DNA of 64,000 nt, from assembly GCA_029531795.1 (NCBI GenBank), contig JAPEIS010000017.1, positions 310,001 through 374,000 on the forward strand, read 5' to 3'. Source of the stretch: Sclerotinia nivalis. Lineage: Eukaryota; Ascomycota; Leotiomycetes; Helotiales; Sclerotiniaceae. Numbering within the stretch: the first letter of the stretch is position 1; each line of letters opens with the position of its first letter. The position numbers and the translations under genes were made by a program. Below the pieces are notes generated by a model. The model did no database searches. It saw only the letters and a program-made list of their open reading frames with translations, and was not told where the DNA came from. Of the stretch, positions 47,690 to 59,112 are shown piece after piece.

Positions 47690-49210
47690 GAATCTATACA
47701 ATTGGAATCTTCTGAAAAACTGAAACTCTTACTTGCTGAAACTTACCTATCCGATCTGCTTCCGCTATCGATCCTAAAGGCTTTAAAAAAAAATACTACT
47801 AAACATCTATATATTATATTATCTAAATATATTATGAATAATGATCTATTATATTATTATAAAAAGTTTTATATCCCTAACTATAATCCTCTAAAAACAA
47901 AGCTTCTCCGAATAATCTACAATTCCCCTATTGTCAAATATTTGTATTATATTTGTACCTTCGAATTGTTTTCCCGAAATTACTATTGATCTGGATATTA
48001 TAACTATATATCCTATTAGATACACAATTGTTATAATTGCTATCGAACCATCTCGAACTGTAAAAAACAAGAAAGAGTTTTACACCCTCTCCCGATCTTA
48101 CAACAAACCTGGAAAAATATCTTAATCGATTTCATTATTTATTTTCCGAAAAGCTTTGAATATAATACAATATTTATTATAATCGATCGATTGATCAAAA
48201 TGAAATATTTCCTACCCCACCAAGGAATCTATAATTCCAAAGAAATTTTCTGTTTATTCCTGAAATATATATAAAAATTCCACAATTTATTACAAACCAT
48301 TATATCCGATTGTAAAACTCAATTTATTTTTGATTTCTGAAAGTATATCTATAAACAATTAGATATTGTTTTGAAACTATCGACAATTTATCATCCTAAA
48401 ATCGATGAACAAATAGAAAGAACAAATACAATATTCAAATAATACTTTCATTTATATATATCCTATCTACAGAACGATTAATCCAAATAACTATCAATCG
48501 TCGAATTCTCAATTAATTCTACCTAATCCGAAAGCTTTTGTTTATCGCCATTCTTTGTCAATTACAGTTTTTATCCCCAAATAGATTTCGAACCCATCAT
48601 ACTCTCTGATTACCCTGGAATTCTGAATACTAAGGAATTCGTCAAAAAGATGAAATCGATTATTGATCATTTGAAAATCGAATTAACTACTAATCAAACC
48701 CATTATTCGAAGAATACCGATTCCTATTGTTCGCCTGTTTATCGATATTAATCTGGAAATCTAATCTAACTTAATGTTAAGAATATTCGAACTTTTTGTC
48801 CCCAAAAGAAACTAGATTGGAAGAATTTAGATCCCTTCCGAATCCTGAAGACTATAGACTCATACATTTATGAATTGAAGCTTTCTACCTTTATAAAGAA
48901 TCACCCGATCTTTCATATTAATCTATTATATCCCATCAATGATAACCCTATTCCCGATCAATACAATCCGTCCCCCCCTTTTATCGAAATTAAAAACATT
49001 GAACAATTCGATATAAAGGAAATCCTAGATTCCCAATAGGAATATCAAAACTGTAATAATCTTCGTTTGAAGTATACTATCCGATGAGTAGATTATAATA
49101 CACTTACTAAAGAACCTATAAAGTATTTAAAGAATATTCAAAAACTAATCCGTAATTACCATTATCGTTATTCAGATAAATCTAATCCCTTTAATCATCT
49201 CAACGAAGTT
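47690..49210 (+). pseudogene. Element D integrase and C-terminal tail
   Basis: The zinc-binding region lies at about 47690-47985. The core is hard to read: I-D-F-I-I-Y-F-P near 48125, I-S-D-C-K-T-Q-F near 48305 and K-I-D-E-Q-I-E-R-T near 48400 give D, D and E in the expected order. The tail (48990-49200) contains I-E-Q-F-D-I-K-E-I-L, a possible chromodomain start, but the aromatic core is not clear. Frames are broken. Confidence 0.65.
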
Positions 49211-49231
49211 CGATTCTAAGAAGGGGAATAC

Positions 49232-49444
49232 TATCATAGAATCCCCATATATAATATACAGAGATCGTTTGGGTTCCGATCTATAGGAATAAGATTTCAG
49301 ATAAGTATAAACTAGCCCTGATTAAGGCTAACATTACACATAAATGTATTTAAAGAACCATTCCTTCTATAAAAACGTAACTCTTCAAGCTATATCCTAT
49401 TAATAAAAGTGATTCCTATTATTCTACCTGTGGCCTCCGTGATA
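49232..49444 (+). repeat. 3' LTR of element D (213 bp)
   Basis: It starts TATCATAGAATCCCC after the purine run ending GGGGAATAC, and ends CTCCGTGATA. Heavily C-to-T/G-to-A changed relative to the solo copies. Confidence 0.9.
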
Positions 49445-49590
49445 TATAGTTATTAATCCAGATTTGAACTTTCCCTTTAAATTTTAACTAAATTATAATA
49501 AAAAAAACAAATAGTTTGTAAATTGAATCTTTAATAACTTGTTTAACGATTGTTTTGATCGTATTTAATTATACAGAACTTAATATATTG

Positions 49591-49876
49591 TGAGAAAGTT
49601 GAATTGCTAGGGCCATATACGTAGCTAGTTCATAGACATTAGGTTATATGATCCTTCGTAGTTAAATATAAGGAGAAGGCTTTGCCTTCCCTTCTAGAAT
49701 AATCAATCGTTTTCACTAGTCTTTTTGCATACCCACTATATACAATCCCCAACCTATTGTTATTCACATTAGTTCTACTATTCGAAGTTTATACAATATA
49801 GTCTGATCAGTTCGTATCCTATTCCCCCTCGCAGCGTGCTATCGGGACGCACGTATCTCGACCTACCTCTTTCACA
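49591..49876. mobile_element. Solo LTR of an unrelated family
   Basis: 286 bp from TGAGAAAG to CTTTCACA, inverted ends. ATATTG stands on both sides (49585-49590, 49877-49882); an alternative reading is TGTGA...TCACA with a 4-bp ATAT duplication. Little RIP is visible (it keeps CpG-rich stretches such as GGGACGCACG). The counterpart in G1 lacks it, so it is an insertion in G2. No internal region of this family is in the window. Confidence 0.8.
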
Positions 49877-50811
49877 ATATTGTAATGATCAAATTCAAAT
49901 ATTGAATCGATATTGATCTTGTTCCAAAGCTTTTCAACTTTAATATCATCGAATATCGATATACTTGTAATTTGAAAATTCGAATTGAAAAGATTAAAGA
50001 AAAAAGATGAAAGTATAATAGAAAACGAATTGAATTCTTTCAGATAATTCAATGAAAAATATATTTCGAATCCTAAAAATCTTATTTGTAAGAATTCTAA
50101 AAGATTATAAATCGAAAAGAGAAGTTTTTCAATAAGAAATATATAATATATTTATTCTTGTGAATCAAAATCAAGAAGATATCGATAAAAACGAATAACA
50201 ATTTATCGATATCTGAAATAGATTTCGGAACCAATCTCCAAATTGAATCTTTTGCTTTTCAATTATAAGAAGTATAAATATTTCGAAGATTCGAAATTAA
50301 AAGGAAGTTCGATATCAAAAGATTAAAGTTTTTTATAAAAAGGCAACACTAAACTTATTCCTAAAAAATGCAACTACTATACTAGACTAAGATCTTTGAA
50401 AAAAAAACGTTCTGATACAACAAAGGATCGATATTTTGAATAAATCAAAAATCGAGGATTCTACACACAAATTAATAATTCCGCAAACAACAAATCTATA
50501 CTACAATAACTCTGTTTTGATTTTTTGAAGTAATCGAATTGTTGAAACTTATAATACCAATCAATAACCTTAAAAAAAAGATTCAAAAGATAATTTTTCG
50601 AAGAAAGAATAAAGTATAAATCTGCAAACAGAGAGATACTAATAATATATTAGATATCTATAGATCCTTATATAGATCACCAATAAATACAACGGAAACG
50701 GATACAAAATAATAAATTAAAGTTACGCATTTTTTGTTAAACTAAATTGAATTGAGTTGGTTATATAGACCCTTTTGGAGTCACGTTACCTGCCTCCTTT
50801 TTAATATAGTA
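49877..50811 (-). pseudogene. G2 5' end and gag start
   Basis: Reverse counterpart of 19606-20544. The minus-strand frame 50052-49819 includes the gag-like S-I-F-D-D-I-K-V-E-K-L-W-N-K-I-N-I-D-S-I segment also found in G1, then reads into the inserted LTR. About 50100-50811 contains the LTR and leader; the exact LTR end cannot be set. Confidence 0.6.
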
Positions 50812-50820
50812 TCTACTATC

Positions 50821-52717
50821 ATTCATAAACGAACTGGGTTTGAGGGTGAAAGCAGATCTGAAGGGTGATGATGAGAATATAGAATCCGGTTTAGAATCAT
50901 TCAATTCATCTAATCCTTTAGATGATAGTGATAAAGCAAATAATGAAGATATATAAGCGCTAATCGATCCTTCTATTAGAAAGATCGGAAATGCCGATTC
51001 TATTATTGAGGGGCAATTATATCTCGTAGATAAAGATGATAGCGATGTTCAAGAAGATACTTGTAACGATAATTCGAACCCCGACCTTACAGAATATATT
51101 GACATAAGGAATATGGAGTTTGAGCTTACTAATCGTACCATCGAAGTTCTTTGTAATGAATACAAAAATGATTCAAAGTTTCCTTCAATCGATCAATTAC
51201 AATATTTCAAAAGAAAGAAAGTATATTGATACAATCAATCAAAGTATATTATAAAGGAAATCCAATTACCGAAAAGATTACTACACTCTACGTTATCTCT
51301 CAATAGACTCATTGAGGATTCGCGGATTTATAATCTTGAAAGAACATCTAAGAAAGCTCGTTTTATAAAAATTGAAATACTCAGGATTCAAATCAACCCA
51401 TCTGAGTTTCAATTATTCGATTACCCACCGAAATCATTTCTCTTCCAATACCATACCCCAGAACAATCAATATACATTCGAAAGCAATTGTATATATAAC
51501 AATACTATCAAAGAAATAACCTCAATGCTGAATCCTATATAGGAATCGTTATTATACAAAAAATAGATTCATCGAGATTAAACTATCTCAACGATTTTCA
51601 TTCTATCTTCTGATTCAATCAAACTAGAATAAATGATATAAAAGAATATTCCCAATTTGTAATAGTTTATAATATAATCATTATTGGAACTGAAATAAGA
51701 CTATTATTGCCGTCCATTTGATCTACAATCTATAGATTATAGATAATACCTCTCCCTTGAATTCATACCTTTGCAATTTTAAAGCTATTTCGTTTTTACT
51801 ACCAATTAGAAGATTACCAAATAGAATATTAGTTCAAACAGGATTACAATCTTGAAGTTAATAATCTTAAGATTAGAAACACCTGATATAAAATCGACTC
51901 CAGATCGGAACCTATAAAACCGATCCCCCTTTCAATAGATATTTATATATAAATACAATAATCAAAATCTAATCACTCATTGCTGTTTTTGTTTAGTAAT
52001 ATAAGGAAATCTCCAGGTTAAGAATATAATTGAAATTATTTATACTATTACATTCGTTAATCGATTATTCCGAATCGTTATAGTAATCATTGTTAAATAC
52101 AATCTCGAAATTAAACAATATAATATAATCAATACTTTTATCAATACTTTATACAACTCTTTTAATATTTCAATTATATACTATCTCTTTAATAACTATA
52201 AAGTCCCGAACAAATATATTATTATCGATCGAGTATTGTATAATCTTCGAGATTCCCTTGCAATATAGTTCAGGGATTTCATTCGGATATTCGAAAAACT
52301 AGGATTGATATAATATAAAAAGAAACTGTATTTATATATAAACCCAAAGTATATTATCATGATTTTATTCTTTATGAATGACATTCAGATTATATACTAC
52401 AAAAAGAACGAATTAACTATTACAAAAATCATCGAAGGAATCAAAACTGTATACGAGCTATATAACTTTGGAGATACAAAATGGTTTCTAGAAATATATA
52501 TCCTTTATGATCAATCCAAGAAAAAGCTATAACTAGCTTATAATATATATATTAAAAAGATTGCTAAGAAATTTAAAGCAACAAAAGGGATAGTATATAT
52601 ACTACTTCCTATAATAGTATTTTAGAAAAATTCAGGTCAAGTTTTTATATATATAATCAAATTATATCAGAAGAAAATGAAATCAGTTTTATATATTGCG
52701 ATTACAATAAAAGTAGA
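50821..52717 (+). pseudogene. Copia element J: linker and reverse transcriptase
   Basis: The first part (50830-51230) is an acidic linker (D-S-D-K-A-N-N-E-D-I, D-K-D-D-S-D-V-Q-E-D). RT proper occupies about 52060-52610: K-Y-N-L-E-I-K-Q-Y-N near 52110, V-L-Y-N-L-R-D-S near 52230, active site Phe-Met-Asn-Asp at 52371-52382 (Tyr-Val-Asp-Asp expected), then L-Y-N-F-G-D-T-K-W-F-L-E-I and a Y-I-K-K-I-A-K-K-F block near 52550. These are Ty1/copia landmarks. Gln and Trp codons are often stops. The frame is cut off by the LTR of E2 at 52718. Confidence 0.78.
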
Positions 52718-52960
52718 TGTCGGTACGACTCCGTGATCGTCGTATCCGATAGAATTGATAGAAAACGTTTTTGATCGTATTGAGGTTATTCACAAAAGAG
52801 ATTTCTGTGAGGGCGCTTGGATTGCTACGCAATTGATCCCTAAATTAAAGGTTATATTGCGTATCAAAGTTCGAAAGAACCATTGAGTGCGAATGGTTTT
52901 AATATAGAAGCCTTTACTTAAGTGAGGATTATATGCTTTAAGAGTATATAAATATCAATA
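52718..52960 (-). repeat. 3' LTR of copia element E2 (243 bp)
   Basis: It starts TGTCGGTACG and ends ATATCAATA on the plus strand. It has the same length as 14282-14524 and is its reverse complement apart from transitions. Confidence 0.9.
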
Positions 52961-53129
52961 CTGACTATTTTCTTAAAAGAATGATTAGCTATAATAAATG
53001 TAAATACAAAAACGAAAATAGAAAAAACCCAAAATTATAATATTCGAAAATCTAAATTTTAATATTTGAAAACTCTAAATCTTAATATCTGTTTTTTTTA
53101 TTTATACCTCCATTTCCAATTTAACTTTA

Positions 53130-54700
53130 TTTGTATTAATCAATTCTTTTAAAGCTTGATAGGGCTTAACCTTTATTATTGTATTAGCAGGGTTAGTATT
53201 TCTATCGATTTAGCGGATCTTCTGAATCTCCTGCTTTTTATATGATTGGCGAATATATATCAAATCGATTATCAATTGCTTTTTGTATATAATATCGAAT
53301 CTAATAAGGTATTTGTAAAATGATTTCGAATTGGTATATATTATAAATGAAATAGGATGATCACAAATAGTTATTTGATCGAAAGAAGACTTTATAATAC
53401 TTGTTATATCGAATCCAAGAGTTATTGTATAGAATTCTGAAGCTAATATATTTTTAGTAATTCTTTTATATTTAATAGAAGTTCAATGAAGGATATTCGC
53501 GTTTTTGGATTTGTCTATTAGAACTATAATATATCCGATTTGAAAAGAGTGATTAGAATTATTTGCGAATCCTATATTTATGAATACAAAAAGAATAAGG
53601 GTTTTTGAATCAAGTAAGACAAACTTCAATCTTTTGGTAGTATTTTGGAATTACCAAAAAAGAGTTTTATTCAGGAATTCAACATCTCCTGGAGTGGGAT
53701 CGATGACTTGAGCGGTGCGGGATAATGAATATACAGCTTTTGGTTGGATGAGACTAGCGATATACACTCCTCTAGTTTGTTGAACAATATATTGTTCCTA
53801 AGTTGGAGTATTCTTTTATAATTTGCCCTTGATGCCTTTAAGATCTATAGGGCTAAAAACGACTTGTTGAAGGTTCTTGCAATATTGCTCCTGAGTTAAA
53901 TTGATAATATTATCGATCAATGATACAACAGTTCCATTGAATTTGAAAAAGTTCGTCTTTGTTAACATCTCACAATCTTTTGCCTAAAAATTGACAGCCT
54001 TGAGTTGTTTCTGCTCTAATTCAGCAAACACTTTGTCAGCGACAATAAATGTATCATCGGTTTGAATACCAACAAATATAAGTATATCGTTATTTCAATG
54101 AAGAAGACAATGATCGTAAATTGAAACTATAAGACCGAAACGATTCGTATAATAATCATAATATATTTTGAATCAATAGTTATCTAATTCTACAATACCA
54201 TATAAAGGTTTCTTTATTTGAAGAACGATATCCTATAGAAATTATATTTCCTAAGAAGGATAAATATAAAATAATCGATTTAACTCCATTGTAATCTGAA
54301 TATAAATTTGTAAGATATTACAGAGATAAATATGGATATTCTTTGATTTAAAGATTAAAACTAAAATCAATAGTTTCTATTGATTAATCCTTTGTAGAAT
54401 TGGGGATTGAATCAAAATAGTTTCTTTTCCAATATTATTATATACTTGAACTACTAATCGTAATTTCTCCATAACCTTATCAGTTCCGGTATGTTTGATC
54501 TCGTCGACAAATCGGTTTCCGAAGATACAAATTCCAATAAAAACTGAAGAAATAAGAACGTTTTCGAAAGTTCCTTTTTCCAATAATCCTTCGATCTCTT
54601 TTCTACAAGAATCGATAAAATTAGACTTGGATGAAATAGTTTTAAGATCTTCGCTTGTTAGGAAAATGGTTAAATCAGGGTTTGATATCAATAACGTTTC
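53130..54700 (-). pseudogene. E2 reverse transcriptase and RNase H
   Basis: Minus strand: K-E-I-E-G-L-L-E-K-G-T-F-E-N-V near 54605-54560, N-R-F-V-D-E-I-K-H-T-G-T-D-K near 54520-54480, the active site at 54064-54053 reading Gln-Thr-Asp-Asp (intact), then RNase H at about 53650-53130. RNase H shows F-A-N-N-S-N-H-S-F-Q-I-G-Y-I-I-V-L, L-A-S-E-F-Y, T-N-S-K-S and R-Q-S-Y. The open frame 54691-54377 (104 codons) is the longest intact part. It shows what E1 has lost. Confidence 0.82.
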
Positions 54701-54899
54701 CGAAAAATATTGATGAACTATCAGGATTTCAATTCGATCTAAAGGATATTGTATAGTGTAACTAATAGAACAAATGATAATAGATATAAAAAGTGCTATT
54801 GTATAAACGATTATATTTCGATCAGATTTTTATATTGGATTTGATAAATCTGGATTTTGATTAGTTGATTCTGGATTGTTAAATGGATTGATTTCCTCA

Positions 54900-55930
54900 T
54901 CAGGATTATCAAATAGGTCTATTGTTTCTTCCGGTTTGGAATAATATAGTTTTACAATAATACTTCTGAATTCAGTAATTCCATTAGGAAATTAAATTCT
55001 ACAGATTTTGTTATTAATTCCAAGGAAGGGGAATAGATCTTTCCATTTGCCTTTCTTTGAAGTAATAGCTTTTCGCTATACTAAAACATCAGAATTGATA
55101 GGGAGATCATGAATATAATCTATTGAAAGACTATTTCGTTAATTTAAGGCATCGTTAATTTATCTTTGTATACGAAATTTGTAAATCTCCTATATAGCTT
55201 TCTCAATAATTACGGTTCGTTACAAAATAATAGGACTTGAAAGGTTTAGATTGAAGATTCTAGAGTATATTCCAAATATAAGTAGTGTAGAAACTAAATC
55301 ATTTGGACCAATTGAATTATTTACAGCCTTTATAATCATTTAAAGATATATATCCTGTATAACACCAGGTTTTTGAGCCATTTCTCCAATAATGATTTCG
55401 TATATACAACGGAGAGGTGTATAATATTATTCAACAATACCAATTGATCAATGGGATTCGACAAGAACTGATTTCGTTATAATATTCATAAATAAAACTC
55501 GATCTACGAATTCTTTTCTAACAAAGTTCTTTCTAGCATCGTGAATTAAATAATCTAGAGATCCAATATAAACATCGATCCAATATTCTCTGAGAATATT
55601 CTAAATTGCAATTATTGAAATATTAGATAAAAATCGTATAGCTTGGAAATATATTGCTTGATCGATAATATACAGGATTGGTTTTCCATCTAGATATATA
55701 ATATCAATATAAACTATGAAATTGAATTCGATATTGTTATATAAGATAAATTTGAATCGTTTTAAAAATCTATTATGTTTTTGACAAAAATGGCAAAATT
55801 TGTTAAGTTTACGAAGTTCTTTTTCAGTATGTTTATTATAATCAATACGTTTCAGAATATTACAGAGTTTTTTTATAAAAGGATAATCAAATCGATAATA
55901 CAATTTTCGAAGTTCTATATTGGTAAAATA
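54900..55930 (-). pseudogene. E2 integrase
   Basis: Same protein as in E1. The open frame 55903-55601 begins at Y-Y-R-F-D-Y-P and includes K-F-C-H-F-C-Q-K-H-N, a zinc-binding CxxC, and I-V-Y-I-D-I-I-Y-L with the first catalytic Asp. The rest is broken by stops, and a Pro/Asp/Asn-rich linker (about 54950-54840) leads to RT. Confidence 0.7.
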
Positions 55931-55984
55931 AAAGAACGGAATAGAGGGGTATGCTTTTGTTGAATTGATGAAAGGAGTGATATT

Positions 55985-56383
55985 TCATGAAAGAAATGTA
56001 TAATCGAATTTTCTAATTATAGAATAGATATGATTTCCTTTGGAGTTTACAATAACATTGTCAAAGTTGTCAAAGACTATATAAAATCGATCTATATTTG
56101 CAAATAATAAAAGGAATAGAATATAAATATCTACGATATAAAAGGTAATATTATCTATAGGTATATCAAGTGTTATGGTTTCCTTTGAATTAGTATTACC
56201 AATTCCGAAGACGAAATTAATATTAGAATTAGAGTTTGATATAACTATAATATCAATGAGTTTCCGTAGAACCTCAACTTGATATATACCGGCAATAGAT
56301 TTGACTGAAACTTCTAAATCAATTATAATATTGATGAATTCTTCATTTGAATAACAATGATTGAAGAAAGTTTGAATCGACAA
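55985..56383 (-). pseudogene. E2 protease region
   Basis: A 132-codon open frame matching 17092-17490 of E1 over its whole length. I-I-I-D-L-E-V replaces the catalytic D-S-G. The two copies differ mostly by conservative or transition-type changes. Confidence 0.5.
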
Positions 56384-56838
56384 TAAAGTTATAATTCCTA
56401 AGAAATAAGTAATAGCATTATTACAAAGCTCAATAACAGCCTTTTGAACCTTTGAAAAAATGAATTCGTTGAAAAACCCTTCGAGATCAAAATCATCACT
56501 TAATTCCTTTTAAAGATTCTCCTACAAAGAGTTTTCATATTCCTTTATAAGAAGAATGAATTATTCATCCGAAAGAGTAATTACATTATATTCGCCTATA
56601 ATGTATTAACGGTACAAATGTTTAAAAATAGAAGCATATTCAGATTATTTAATTCTAACGAATTCCCAATAATATTATCTAATTTCTCTTTGCTTTTCGA
56701 TAGAATAATTAATTGATTAACAATCTTTTTTCTTACAAATATAATATCTATAATACTTTTTGCCTTGGAATTTTATATTAGGGTTTGAAAGACGAGATAG
56801 AATTTTTCGATTGCTTTTGTAAATCCGATCTATATAAT

Positions 56839-56957
56839 TGTTGGAATACGAAATGTAGAGTTGCAAGTGTATGTTTCTTATTGTAATATAGGTTCTATGG
56901 AAAGCTTATATATGAGGTTATATAGCGAACAGAATGCTGATTCAGCAACTTCCAATA
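56839..56957 (-). repeat. 3' LTR of element F (119 bp)
   Basis: On the plus strand it starts TGTTGGAATACG and ends CTTCCAATA. Matches 58407-58525 with few transitions. Confidence 0.92.
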
Positions 56958-57126
56958 TCCCTTCATTGCTGAAGTCCTCAAAAATGAAGCTATTCCTATT
57001 TTCCATATACTCAAAAATCATAAATCCTATCTAGGCCTTATTAAAAACTACAATATCTAATCTCCTGTGGAGTTCAATATTTGCAGGAAAGAATGCCTCT
57101 AATATATCAATCCCTTAAAATCCTTT

Positions 57127-57358
57127 GAAGAATGATGATTAGTTAGATATTCAACCTCTTTATTCTTTGAAGAATAGAAAACAATCTCTTTACTCTCGTA
57201 ATAGAAAACAATATAAAGAATAATAATCAACTAGATATTCAACCTCTTTATTCTTTGAAAAATAGAAAACAATCTCTTTACTCTCGTAATAGAAAACAGC
57301 ATGAAGAATAATAATCAACCAGATATTCAACCTCTTTACTCTCATAATAGAAAACAAC
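57127..57358. repeat. Tandem repeat in element F, ~88-bp unit
   Basis: About 2.5 copies of an ~88-bp unit containing GATATTCAACCTCTTTA and ATAGAAAACAATCTCTTTA. The last copy lacks the middle part. It lies just before the 3' LTR in element sense, after the end of gag. Confidence 0.85.
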
Positions 57359-57367
57359 TATATCCTT

Positions 57368-58350
57368 TCAAATTGTACCATATTGATATTCGCCCTTTTG
57401 GGAATCTTCGATACCATCTGCAAAGCTAGCTTTAAAGCTAGGGCTCTTATTTCTTCTCTTTTTCTTTGAAATCTCTTCCTCGGAACTCGATTCGGATAAA
57501 GAGGTATCTAATTCGTCCTTCGGTTTCTTTGTAGATTTCGATTTCTTTATGGATTTCGATTTCAATTTCGATTTCGACTTTTTGCATGTTTTTGTACTTT
57601 CATATAGAAATGGTAATTGTATTGAAAGTGTCCTTTCTTTCTATAGAAATAATATTCACTTTCGTATTTATTATCCTTCTTTCTGCTTCTCTTTTTCGAT
57701 CCTACGAAATTTGCAATAACTATAGATAATATCGTTTCGTTTGATTGAAATTCGATTATAGATTGTTCCAATATCATATTCTACGAAAAAGCTAATCTCT
57801 TGCTAACTTGTTAATCAACTTGTTAAGGAATGATATACATAAGTTGATCCATTAGTTCAGTATTGATAATAAAATTTGTACTATTCGATAATTGACATTG
57901 CCAATATAAAAGTTGATCGATATAGGTTCGAATAGTAATAATTTTATAATCGAATATTTGATTTCGAAATTCGATACGAATATTATTGATATAAAGTGAA
58001 TTCGACATTTGATCTAAAGACTTTAATTTATTCCACATACTAGACAAATCAGCAATATCAGCAAATTCCATTAGTTTCTCTCATTGAATAAATGATACTG
58101 CCCCATTTAGAATAGTAAATGCCTTTCCCCTCCTATCAATAAACTCAGATCTTTCACGTTTTTTAGCGACAATGGCATTATTCGCAAATACTAATTCGAT
58201 ATCTAAACCAACAACTATTCTTCAAGCATCAACAGCAACAAGAGCTAGTTTACAGGCAAAGTGAAAATCAGAATAATTATTTCCATCGAAAATAGATATA
58301 GAACCCCATTTTGAGTTGTAATTCTTCTTGGTCGATGGTGATTGTTCCAT
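57368..58350 (-). pseudogene. Element F gag
   Basis: ATG at 58350 opens a copia-type Gag: S-I-F-D-G-N-N-Y-S-D-F-H-F-A-C-K-L near 58300 fits the N-terminal DUF4219-like motif, and the frame 58071-57823 (L-S-S-M-W-N-K-L-K-S-L) the UBN2-like capsid part. A zinc-knuckle remnant near 57665-57620 reads Y-Y-F-Y-R-K-K-G-H-F-Q-Y-N-Y-H, with all three Cys changed to Tyr. The C-terminus is Lys/Ser-rich then acidic (S-E-S-S-S-E-E-E). There are about four stops and one frame change near 57570. It would supply particles only; all enzymes must come from another copia. Confidence 0.8.
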
Positions 58351-58406
58351 AATAACGATGGATAGTGTAGTTGTATCAGTAGAAGTACGACGCAGGCCTC
58401 ATAATC

Positions 58407-58525
58407 TATTGGAATACGAAATGTAGAGTTGCAAGTGTATATTTCTTATTGTAGTATAGATTCTATAGAAAGCTTATATATGAGGTTATACAGCGAACAG
58501 GATGCTGACTCAGCAACTTCCAACA
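58407..58525 (-). repeat. 5' LTR of element F (119 bp)
   Basis: On the plus strand it starts TATTGGAATACG and ends AACTTCCAACA. Flanked on its outside by ATAAT. Confidence 0.92.
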
Positions 58526-58899
58526 ATAATATACTTTCTTTTGAAGAAAATTGAACTCGGAAAAAGGTTTTTTCTGAAATCATAATTGTAGATTGTTATT
58601 GTTGAATAAAAGATCGGAAGTTATAATACTAGAACGTATCTTACTGATTTGGCCTGTATATATTGAGACAGGATCAAAACAAATTAGTTTATATACAGAA
58701 TGAGAATAACAAATAATAATGATCTTCAATAACATAAAAAATTCATTTTGTTAATCAACAAAAAGATTGAATCGAAGATCCCGAAGTGTATTGATTAGTT
58801 TTTCGAAGCATTCGAAGATAATAGCAATAGAATTATCCTTTTGAACCAAAGCTAATATAATAAATACTCATTTAATGAAAGTTGCTTATTGATATTCTT

Positions 58900-59112
58900 T
58901 ATCACGGAGGCAGCAGACAGGATAACAGAAATCACTTTTATTGATAAGACGTAGCTCGAAGAGCTACGTTTCTATAGAAGGAACGGTTCCTTAAACACAT
59001 TTATGTGTAGCGCTAGCCCCGACCGGGGCTAGCCTACACTTATCCGAGGTCCGACTCCTACGGGTCGGAACCCGAGCGGTCTCCGTATACCATATACGGG
59101 GACCCCGTGACA
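58900..59112 (-). mobile_element. Solo LTR of element D family, TTCTT duplication
   Basis: 213 bp, starting TATCACGGAGG and ending CCCCGTGACA. TTCTT stands at 58895-58899 and 59113-59117. It differs from the copy at 5361 by about three C/T changes. It interrupts the gag region of E2. Confidence 0.94.

Larger units (their letters stand above)
43808..49444 (+). mobile_element. Ty3/gypsy element D, full length, heavily RIP-mutated
   Basis: 5637 bp between two 213-bp LTRs (43808-44020 and 49232-49444), with TATAG duplications at 43803-43807 and 49445-49449. The polypurine tract is at about 49220-49231. Gag with zinc knuckle, protease, RT, RNase H, integrase and a weak chromodomain-like tail are in order. 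Solo LTRs of the same family at 5361 and 58900 are GC-rich and nearly identical, whereas these LTRs have lost most CpG and hairpins. The target is the gag of G2. Confidence 0.93.
37191..50811 (-). mobile_element. Element G2, second copy, 3' truncated and triply invaded
   Basis: Minus-strand copy of element G. Its 5' edge is near 50811 and it reads down to 37191, equivalent to about 35446 in G1, where RNase H has just ended; integrase is missing. Three insertions interrupt it: a solo LTR (49591-49876), element D (43808-49444) and a LINE (40841-42221). Protease-position frame 40383-40162 and RT frames 39357-39040 and 38284-37931 match G1. It contains the uninterrupted form of the site where H entered G1 (GATAT near 38535), which is the key to reading the inversion. 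Confidence 0.8.
56839..58525 (-). mobile_element. Gag-only copia element F (1687 bp)
   Basis: Two 119-bp LTRs (56839-56957, 58407-58525) with TG...CA ends enclose 1.45 kb. ATAAT stands on both sides (56834-56838, 58526-58530). The inside has a copia-type gag and a tandem repeat but no protease, integrase or RT, so it is a non-autonomous TR-GAG-like element. It landed in the gag/zinc-knuckle area of E2. The empty site is seen in E1 near 16650. A solo LTR of the family is at 37070. Confidence 0.92.

Noticed and set aside
57127..57358. CRISPR-like array
   Set aside because: Only 2.5 long units with no unique spacers, in a eukaryotic retroelement.
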